Positions 56,009-64,000 of a stretch of 64,000 nt of DNA are shown piece by piece. The notes under the pieces were generated by a model. It did no database searches, was not told the origin of the DNA, and saw only the letters and a list, made by a program, of their open reading frames with translations. The translations under genes and the position numbers were made by a program. The stretch is from Telmatactis stephensoni (Eukaryota > Cnidaria > Anthozoa > Actiniaria > Isophelliidae). Position 1 is the stretch's first letter; each line of letters starts with the position of its first letter. The stretch is from the NCBI GenBank assembly GCA_029948255.1, contig JALIZF010001713.1:1-64000 (forward strand), written 5' to 3'.

Positions 56009-59000
56009 TCATTTACGTCTTGGACAATTCCCACAGAACCATTTCTTTTTTAAAAAGTTCTTTGCATTTACTTTGACACAGATCCTAAAGTAAAGAAAAT
56101 AAAAAAAAAAATCGAAAATAAGTCAATTACAAAAAAATATAAACACACACGCACGCACTTTTAGCAGACTTACGCGTGATACCATTTCTCGCATTGGTCG
56201 CAAAGTATCCAATCATCAATATCCCCTTCATTGAACCCTGATGGCGGAACTGCTTCGCCACATTGGTAGCATATATCATTGTCGCCCTCGTCATCGTCTG
56301 TCTCATCGTCGTTATCCTCACCAACATCGCCGACATCGCCATCAGCACCTTTATTCATGTCATCACCATCATTCACATCACTGTCGCCCTCATCGTCGTT
56401 ATCCTCACCACCATTGTCATTGAGGTCAACATCGCCGACATCGCCATCAGCACCTTTATTCATGTCATCACCATCATTTTTGCATATTAATTAGCGCTCA
56501 CTGTAGCTGCTTAATTATTAGCTCTCCAGTTTATTTGATTTCTTACGCAATTTCGCATTTCTTATCAGTAATTTTTGCCTACAAGTCTTTTCTAATACGA
56601 TAGTTTTCTGAATGACGATCTCTTATTCAAGAAATTTCCTTTTTTCACGGTGTTTATGGTGGAAATGCTCTGACAGCAAAGAACTTCAAATCTCCCGCCA
56701 TTGTCCAACAACACTAGGCTCAAGTTGTCCTGGTTTTCCCTTGGATAAATCTTCTTGGAGTACTGCTAAATCACTAGGGATTCTTCGTAAGTCTAGAGGA
56801 AGACGTGTTGGTAAATCTGTTCATTTAGATCGCAAAAATGAGTCTACAAAACCTTTGGAATTAAATATTCAAAACCGAGTTGCTCGTTCCACATCAATGG
56901 CTGCCTACTTAAGTGACTCTTCATTAAGTCATTCTCCTACTCTCGCATCACCTAACAGGGCTTCTTTACAACCTCAGGTCAGTAAGCCTTTTAAACTATG
57001 CCTTTTAAATACAAGATCAATTTGCAATTTGCAATAAAATCTTTGATAATAAATGATTTTGTTGTTGAAAATAATATTGAAATGTTGTGTATTACTGAAA
57101 CTTGGTTAAAATCCAAGAAATAAAATCAACTTGTTATCAATGAAATTACGCCAAAAGGCTATTTGTTTGAACACATTGCTAGAGAAGGTCAAAGAGGTGG
57201 TGGTGTTGGGCTGCTTTTTAAAAAGGTTTTAAAAATGAAGAAGATCTCTGTCAATAAGTTTAAATCCTTTGAGGCTATGGGAATGACTTCTCATTCCTCT
57301 TCTAGGCAATTTTCTGTTTTCGTCATTTACAGACCGCCTCCTAGTTCTGGCAATAACTCCTCTAATACACTATTTTTTGATGAATTCTCTACCTTCTTGG
57401 AACATCTATCAACCACTTCAAGATCGATAGTTATAACAGGGGACTTTAATTTTCACGTTGGTGATGCCTCAGATGCAATCGCTCTTCGATTTCTTGATAT
57501 TCTTGAATCTTTCAATCTTACTCAACATGTCAAACATCCTACCTATCAAGGGAAGCAGATTCTAGATCTTTTAATAACCAAGGCTGATGATAACATTATA
57601 AAATGTGTTTCCGTTTCTGATCCGGCCATTTCTGATCACTGTGCTGTTTTTTCTGACTTAAATATTTGCAAACAACCTTTTGAAAGAAAGAGTTTAGTAT
57701 GTCGAAAGTTAAAGTCAGTCAATTTAGAACATTTTTCAAATGACATTTCTGCCTCATCTTTATTAACTTCCTCGCATATAGATCTTGATGCGCTTCTCGA
57801 TCAATATGAATCCGTACTCGCGTCTACACTGGACCGGCATGCGCCACGAAAAGAACGCATAATAACTGTGCGACCTTCTGCGCCATGGTACACTGACGAA
57901 ATTAAAGATGATAAACTTAAACGTAGGCGTCTTGAAAGGAAATGGCGCAAGTCTCGTTTAACGGTGGACCGACAATCGTATGTTGATCAATGCATCGTGG
58001 TTAAAAATCTGATCAGTAAGGCTAAAAACGAATTCTACTCAAATGTTATATCTGAGAACAAGTCGAACCAGAGAGTTTTGTTCTCTACTTTTCAAAAATG
58101 GACAAACATGAATTGTGATCAACATTTTCCCTCCTCGTCCTGTCCCGATAACCTTGCGAACTTATTTGCTGACTTTTTTGAAGATAAAATATAAAAAATT
58201 CAAGCCACTTTTGAAAATACTGTTGAAAGTACTACAATGGTACTTAATACTGTCTCTATAAAGAACTGTCTTTCTACTTTTAGAGAGGTCTCTTGTTCTG
58301 ATCTCTCTAAGCTCATCTCTCCTCTAGCCTCTAAGTCCTGTGATCTTGACCCTGTCCCGGGTAGGATCCTGAAAAGTTGCTTTGACATTCTCCTTCCTAT
58401 ACCATAAACAAGATTGTTAATTTGTCATTATCTTCAGGAAAGTTTCCAACAAATCTGAAAAAGGCTATCATAAAACCGGTTCTTAAGAAGCAGGGCATGT
58501 CTACTGAAGAATTTTCTAGCTTCAGACCAATTTCAAATTTGAAGTTCATTGCTAAAGCTATAGAAAGAGTTGTTGCTAATCAGCTTATTGATCACTTAGA
58601 AAGAAACAGTCTCCACGAAACTTTTCAATCTGCCTACAAGAAACATCATAGTGTTGAGACGGCCTTGCTTAGGGTACACAATGACATTTTGAAAGCAATT
58701 GATGAGAAACGATCTGTTTTTAATATTGCTAGATCTCTCAGCTGCTTTTCAGTGATACAGTCAATCATAGCATTCTACTTGATAGGATGTTCTCCAGGTT
58801 TGGCATTAAGGAACAAGCTCTTGAATGGTTTAAATCGTACCTAAATGGTAGGAGCTTTAGGGTCTGCGTCGAAGGAGGTACATCTACAAATCGTGGAATC
58901 CTCAAATGTGGAGTTCCACAGCGGCTCATCGTCCCCGACCATCCTTTGATTCACTTAGGTGTGGAGGTCTTGATATATCTCCAAAGTCTACAGTTCGTAA

Positions 59001-62000
59001 TATCGGTGTTATCTTTGATGAGAAAGTGTCTCTAGAAAGCCAAATCACCTCTTTGTGTAAGTCCTGCTTTTTTCACATTAAAAACATCTGGAAGATTCGG
59101 AAATTTATTTCATTTGAAGCCTGTGAAACACTGGTTCATGCATTTATCTCCTCTAGACTCGATTTTTGTAATTCAATTCTTTATGGGTTACCAAAATATC
59201 AAATTCAAAACCTCCAGCGAGTTCAAAACGCTGCTGCTCGTCTTGTGTCTGGTTCTCACAAATATGAACACATTACACCAGTACTAAAACGCCTACACTG
59301 GTTGCCTGTTGAGCAACGTATTCAATACAAAATACTCCTACTTACTTTCAAGGCCTTAAATGGCTCTTCTCCTAGCTATATAAGGGATCTTGTGGAACAG
59401 TACAGTCCACCTCGTTCACTTAGAACGAAGGAACTTCACTTGCTAACAAGAGGTACGTTCAGATTAATTACGTATGGAAAACAAGCTTTTTCTAATGCTG
59501 CTCCAGAGTTGTGGAACAGCATTCCTCTTGACATAAGGCAATGTCAAGATATAACAAGTTTTAAACAAAAACTGAAAACATTTCTTTTTAAAAAAGGCTT
59601 TCAGGAAAGGTTTGAATAAATGATTGTTTTTAACATTTTTCAATCTATAATCTTTTAAAATATTGTATATTGAATGTTAAATCATAAATTTTGAAATCTA
59701 ATGCCAATTGTTTCTATTCCAATGTTTTTATGCAAATGTATTATGTGAACATAAATTGTATCAATGTATTATAAAAATACATATTTAAAAAAAAAGTTTA
59801 ATCTTAATTTTTCATATTTTTTAATCTTTTAAACTGGGGAGCAAAGCGTTGTTGAACCTAGGGATATTGACGCTTTACAAAATACTTTTATTATTATTAT
59901 TATTATTCACATCACTGTCGCCCTCATCGTCGTTATCCTCACCACCATTGTCATTGAGGTCAACATCGCCGACATCGCCATCAGCACCTTTATTCATGTC
60001 ATCATCATCATTCACATCACTGTCGCCCTCATCGTCGTTATCCTCACCACCATTGTCATTGAGGTCAACATCGGCGACATCGCCATCAGCACCTTTATTC
60101 ATGTCATAACTCCCAACTCCGCCCTCAGCGGATAAGACCAATCTTCTTTTGGTTGGCCTTGTTTTGGCAGGAGGGTCTATTTATAGGGACAAAAATGACG
60201 AGACATTAATATTTGAAACTATCCCAGAAAATATTTAAAAAATTGGTAAATTCATCAGATTAGCAACAAACCATATGCTGCCGAAGTACTCGGCGTAGAC
60301 TTGGACGAAGATCCTGTAGCTAGGCGAAACCCTGCAAAAACACCCTTGCGAAAAAATGCGAAAAAATGGTTACATATATTGAATGAAAACAAAAGTATAG
60401 AGAAAAATGAAAAATAGATATTGCGATCTTTGATTCTACATTGGCTTATTGATGATATTTAATCTTAGTTAAAGTAACTACACTAGTCCGAATACATCCC
60501 TTATAACTATCTTCCTTCCCTCTCCTCCTTAAAATAATGCTCGATTAGCCCCCATTTAATCCCCGGCGGTTATTCATCAGTTGACTAGCACGGGTTCCAT
60601 GCAAATTCAAACGTGAACACAAGCCAATCTAAAAGATTATCCGTGTTTGGGCCCAAACCTCTCTCAAATTGACAGGTTTGGTCTGCCTTTTCCCTTCCTG
60701 GGTGTGATCTATTCCCTGGTCCTGTACTAATTCTGTTCCTGTCCAAAGAACACTACCTCCCTCGGATCTTTCTTTGTTAGTAAGGAGTGGAGGAAACAAA
60801 ATATTTGTATGTCTTTGTTAGTCTGTTCTGCATCGTCTAGCACCTCTTGCGTGGTGTTAAATTTGGATGTCTGTCTGCATCCTCTTGCACGCGCCTTGTG
60901 TGAGGTTCAAGTCCCTGGTGATCGACGTGAAGGTTCACCCACAAATGCCCGACGGGCTGCTTGGGTATAACGGTCAATATAAAACATCTTTGATCATGAT
61001 GTATCACATCAATTGATGAGAAAAAAAAGGGTTGTTGAATGAAATTCATACCTTTGTAAATATATCCTTTTTGCCTGGAGATAATAGATTAAAGCTGGTT
61101 CTCGAGGCCGGAGAAAGCTCCTTCAATTATAAGATGTTGGATTGAGGTAAACAATCAGTTTTTATTAGGAAAGGTAAATGCATGCACTGATATGGGCTGC
61201 AGATAAAAGCACACTGATACGGCAATGAATGTATACTTTTAACTGAATATACTTACGTCAAGAAATGAAGGCGCACGAGGACAAGTACGTGGCGGACTTA
61301 ATGAGCAATCACTTGACACGTCTAGTAAACAAATATATTGCTGTAAGGGACAGAAATTAGCAGGGGAGGGAGGGTGGAAAATGGGAGATGGTCATAATTT
61401 TTGAACCCCTGAAAAAGGAGGGTCACGAGAAAACGGGCAGAAAAAGGAACTGACTTTCAATTTTAAATCTCCCACCACCCCATGCAAATTTCAGACAGTT
61501 CCCTAAAGAGTATTTCAAAGTGAAAAACAACAGTAACATGATAAATTACCTCTTGGCGTGTCAAAAAGGCATTTTATTTCTAATGCAGTTTCTTGTATTT
61601 TCTCATCCTCCATTGAAGATGTTTGGAGAGCCACATTACTTGCAATTGGTTTTTCTTCTTTTAATCCACAAGCTATAATATGAGATTTAAGATGTTGTTT
61701 AAACAACTACAATATAGCTTTAAGCCCAACGGAATAGAATATATTTAAGTTTTTTTGTGTTCGTTTGTTTCATTTAAAAAACAAAAATACTGGTATTATT
61801 GCATATTCAGTGGTTCATTAATTTGTTACCAGCGGTTCGCAAAACAACGATTATATTAATGGTGCAATACTAGTGCTGCAAGGATTAATAATGACCGCGT
61901 GTATAATTGTATAATACATCCGATAAATTCCACGCTTTTGCAAAACGCTGTATTAATTCATTTATGTAATTACCATATTGGATATGATCCATGACGTCGT

Positions 62001-62160
62001 CTGCGATCACGGTAGTGGGGATTTTGTATCCCTTTGCGTTTTTTGACAGTCCTGCTGTCTTGGCCCGTACTTGGGCCAAGTTTGCCTTGTCGTTTGTCGC
62101 AAAGCGTATTGGGGTAGGCATATGGTTTTCAGTAACTGCTTTCAAATTTAGTTTTGTTTC
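56009..62160 (-). CDS. 3' part of a PHD-finger gene, acidic-repeat exon split by a LINE
   Basis: Exons in order, all phase-compatible: 62160-61974, 61672-61550, 60331-60272, 60176 to about 59905, then (after the LINE) about 56478-56174, and 56084-56009 with stop TGA. The last two exons form a C4HC3 PHD finger: CYQC, ILCDQCEKWYH, then ICVKV and WFCGNC. Such fingers read histone H3 tails. Before it lies an acidic repeat built on MNKGADGDVGDVDLNDNGG and DNDDEGDSDVND, preceded by a basic segment KTRPTKRR, a possible nuclear signal. The two halves of the acidic exon are in frame with each other. As the sequence stands, the reading frame enters the LINE tail and stops, so the PHD finger would be lost. 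The 5' end and the family were not identified; the 60331 exon is the least certain. Confidence 0.6.
56985..58194 (+). pseudogene. LINE apurinic-like endonuclease domain, with stops
   Basis: The frame opens with LCLLNTRSICN and continues as MLCITETWLKSK, broken by an in-frame stop at 57035 and another at 57121. From 57163 it is open: GGGVGLLFKK, VIYRPPPSSGNN, ITGDFNFHVGD, HVKHPTYQGKQILDLLIT, DPAISDHCAVF. The GDFN and SDH catalytic motifs are intact. Upstream (56612-57037) is a short Ser/Arg-rich leader that could be a degenerate N-terminus. Confidence 0.7.
58200..59619 (+). pseudogene. LINE reverse transcriptase, frameshifted, catalytic block deleted
   Basis: The RT starts with FRPISNLKFIAKAIERVV and FQSAYKKHHSVETALLRV. 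A small insertion near 58752 shifts the frame at the LLDLSAAF motif. The next frame gives FGIKEQALEWFKSYLNGRS and LKCGVPQ. Directly after this, the YxDD catalytic segment is missing, and a third frame resumes with VRNIGVIFDEKVSLESQI, then SSRLDFCNSILYGLP and RLHWLPVEQRIQYKILLLT. It ends with TAA at 59619. It cannot encode an active enzyme. Confidence 0.75.
59905..60110 (-). repeat. Tandem ~105-bp acidic-coding repeats
   Basis: Two units encode MNKGADGDV(A/G)DVDLNDNGG with DNDDEGDSDVN. Two more units lie beyond the LINE at 56330-56478. The plus-strand unit contains CATCGCCATCAGCACC and CTGTCGCCCTCATCGTCG. Units are over 90% identical, so the array expanded recently. Confidence 0.75.
60332..61549. 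other. Intron-like gap in the PHD gene: no gene seen
   Basis: No coding frame with recognisable similarity is seen on either strand, and no inverted repeat of note. It is treated as intron between the 61550-61672 and 60272-60331 exons. Confidence 0.35.
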
Positions 62161-62328
62161 CTCAAAAAGAAAAAGAAGAAAAAAAAGAAGATGTGTTTCA
62201 GCCAGTGCATGATATTTAGATGATGTACAATCTTTACTCCCCTCTCCCCTTCCCCTGAAAAAGATCCCTATACAGACCGGCCGCGAAAAATATATATTGA
62301 TTTGATTTTCAGTAGACTTCATATATAC

Positions 62329-62720
62329 CTATTTCAAAAAAGGTTGTCCTTGGTTTTGGTGCATACTGCATAGTGAATACCGCATGACACGTTCTAATTT
62401 GTGTCCTCCCAAAAAATAGTCTCTTTCAATGATGGACGTGATACGTGCTATCCTTAGTACTTTACATTTAGATATATTAAAGTCCATACCCCAGGTACAA
62501 GACCACCTAAAGAGTTTATTTAAGTCGTCTTGCAGCTGTTTACCATCGTCTTGACACATAATTATCCTAAAGCATTTGGAGTCGTCAGCAAAAAGGGGAA
62601 GGGACGTTTCCTTTGAAATGACATTAGGCAAGTCATTGATAAAGATCAAAAACAGAAGTGGTCCCAAATTGGACCCCTGTGGGACTCCAGACGTAACAGG
62701 CAGAAAATCAGAAGATTCGT
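62329..62720 (-). pseudogene. LINE reverse-transcriptase fragment, second family
   Basis: The minus strand encodes FLPVTSGVPQGSNLGPLLF, LIFINDLP, then LFADDSKCFR (catalytic FADD) and WGMDFNISKCKVLRI. It begins after a (GACGAAAT)n stretch near 62722-62745 and is cut off at about 62340. The sequence upstream (62740-62868) is open as FHEVATGSVTTETIQG and on; this could be an exon of the PHD gene or part of the element. Confidence 0.65.
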
Positions 62721-62885
62721 CATTTCGTCATTTCGTCATTTCGTTGTTTAATCGCTCCCAGAACGATTGGCTTCTTTCAGTGCAACCACCGCTTCTCAAC
62801 AACATGTGTTCCAGTGCTCCTTGTATTGTTTCTGTGGTGACAGATCCTGTGGCCACTTCATGAAACTGGATATATATATTAAGAA

Positions 62886-64000
62886 GTAATAATAATAATA
62901 ATAATAATGGTCTTTATTAAAAAGATTCAACAAACGTGAAAACTTTACAAAATGTACAATTAAAATAATAATATAGAATAATGGCGATTCATTTGTATTA
63001 ATATGGCGTAAAAAATAGACAACGATTTATAAATGCTTGCTTGTAGCGTTCTGTGTTGACTCTTGGTAGTACATAGTTATGTTCTCTTTCGCGAAGTAAG
63101 CGTGTCCTTTTGGGTGGTAGAAGTTCGGGCAAAATATGACCATCTTTGCATACTTTTTCAAATAGTTGTTTATCTCTGTGCTTGATGATGTCTGATATCA
63201 ATGTTGGACGAGATGTGTATCCAAATTTAAATGATCTCTTTAAGAAATTATCAATTCTGTCCAAGTACTTGCGTTGATAGGCCGCTCCCCAGACTTCAAT
63301 TCCATAGAGAAACACAGACATAATAAGGGAATCAAACAGCTTGTCAAGTTGTTCTTTGGAGTATCCATATGCTTTGCACACCCTTATGATATAAAGGCGG
63401 CTACTTGCTTTCTTGAGAAGGTTGTCGATGTGCATGTCCAAGTCACAGGGATTTTCCTGGAAGGTGATCCCTAAAAGTTTGAGCCAGTCTCTCCTCTTGA
63501 TGTCAGGTAAAAGCGGTGGTTGTTCCTTCTTAGTCTTACCATGGATGGTCATCTCCCATGTCTTGGAAAGATTTAGCGACATTCGATTGTTTTCTGCCCA
63601 GTCTTTAATATTATTGACTTCAACAAAAGCAGTATCAGTAGTGGCATTCACGGAAGCACAAACAGTGATATCATCAGCGTATTTCACAAGTAAGTTGGAT
63701 TTTGGATCAGCAGCAGTGATATCATTGACCATCAAAGAAAATAGGACAGGCCCCAGTACAGTGCCTTGGGGGACACCTCTGTTGATATTAGCAAAACTGG
63801 TGACCACACCGTTAACCACAACTCTTTGCTTGCGATTTGCCAAAACATTTATGACCCAGTTGATGACATACGGGTTAAGATTGGTTGTTTTGAGCTTGTC
63901 ACACACTATTTGATGCGGCACGGTGTCGAAAGCCTTGCTGAAATAAAAAGACAAGATACGCACATAATCTGCATTGCTATCAAGTGCTCTCAGCCAGTAG
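62886..64000 (-). mobile_element. LINE 3' half with intact reverse-transcriptase frame, runs off the right edge
   Basis: From the window edge the minus strand encodes YFSKAFDTVPHQIVCDKL, RGVPQGTVLGPVLFSL, VKYADDITVC (catalytic YADD), NNRMSLNLSKTWEMTIHG, WLKLLGITF and a C-terminal RT thumb/connection region, ending at a stop at 62998. The 3' UTR has AATAAAGACC and a (TTA)n tail at 62886-62907. It differs from the LINE at 56479. At least 330 residues are uninterrupted, so this copy is younger or better preserved. The 5' end is outside the window. Confidence 0.75.

Larger units (their letters stand above)
56479..59904 (+). mobile_element. Non-LTR retrotransposon (CR1/L2-like), defective, inserted in the PHD-gene exon
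   Basis: A 3.4-kb plus-strand LINE with endonuclease then reverse transcriptase and a 3' (TTA)n tail at about 59888-59907. It is antisense to the host gene. The host acidic repeat is interrupted exactly at both ends (ATCATT on the left, ATTCACATCAC on the right). Only about 3 bp of target duplication can be read because the site is an AT-rich repeat. Confidence 0.8.

Noticed and set aside
55063..56034. 323-codon minus-strand frame rich in Tyr-Pro-Asp
   Set aside because: It follows the 9-bp minisatellite, whose period is a multiple of three, so open frames arise automatically. No start context, domain or splice support.
62740..62868. Open minus-strand segment beginning FHEVATGSVTTETIQG as an upstream exon of the PHD gene
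   Set aside because: A CAG acceptor precedes it, but no donor could be found before the GACGAAAT repeat, and it may be part of the adjacent LINE fragment.

Overview
This is AT-rich, intron-containing nuclear DNA from an animal. The gene content fits an anthozoan cnidarian, most likely a stony coral: a complete sacsin-like giant, a tandem cluster of short RING/B-box (TRIM) genes, an intronless class A GPCR, an MS4A-like four-pass membrane protein, and dense foldback MITEs, SINEs, a Penelope-like remnant and LINEs. The species assignment is inference; the gene families are read directly from translations and splice sites.

Layout. 1-7.3 kb: repeats only, including a decayed Penelope-like element next to a SAP-domain ORF, and a 2.06-kb foldback element carrying a second foldback inside it. 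7.3-27.3 kb, minus strand: a sacsin-like gene whose seven coding exons join in phase to about 4,470 residues (one exon is 11.2 kb). Its introns carry two tRNA-derived SINEs, a TTTC microsatellite and several foldback/TIR elements. 28-37.7 kb: an intronless GPCR gene with a 1.1-kb hexanucleotide-repeat tail, flanked by related non-coding blocks and many TIR elements. 38.0-41.7 kb, plus strand: a six-exon MS4A-like gene of 254 residues. 42.9-55 kb, minus strand: three TRIM paralogues, each with a RING exon and a B-box/coiled-coil exon, two with ISRE-like sites near candidate 5' exons. 55.2-55.9 kb: a 9-bp minisatellite that flips orientation. 56.0-62.2 kb, minus strand: the 3' part of a PHD-finger gene whose acidic-repeat exon is split by a 3.4-kb LINE. 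62.3-64 kb: more LINE reverse-transcriptase sequence running off the right edge.

How the parts relate. The host genes do not form one pathway. Three themes recur. First, protein quality control and innate immunity: a sacsin co-chaperone and TRIM-type ubiquitin ligases, with a PPxY-tailed membrane protein as a possible ubiquitin-ligase client. Second, simple repeats entering coding sequence (GPCR tail, acidic repeats of the PHD protein). Third, nested foldback elements with readable target-site duplications, including one family with shared 17-bp ends and 7-bp duplications.

All exon coordinates were worked out by hand from splice consensus and phase; no alignments or database searches were run.
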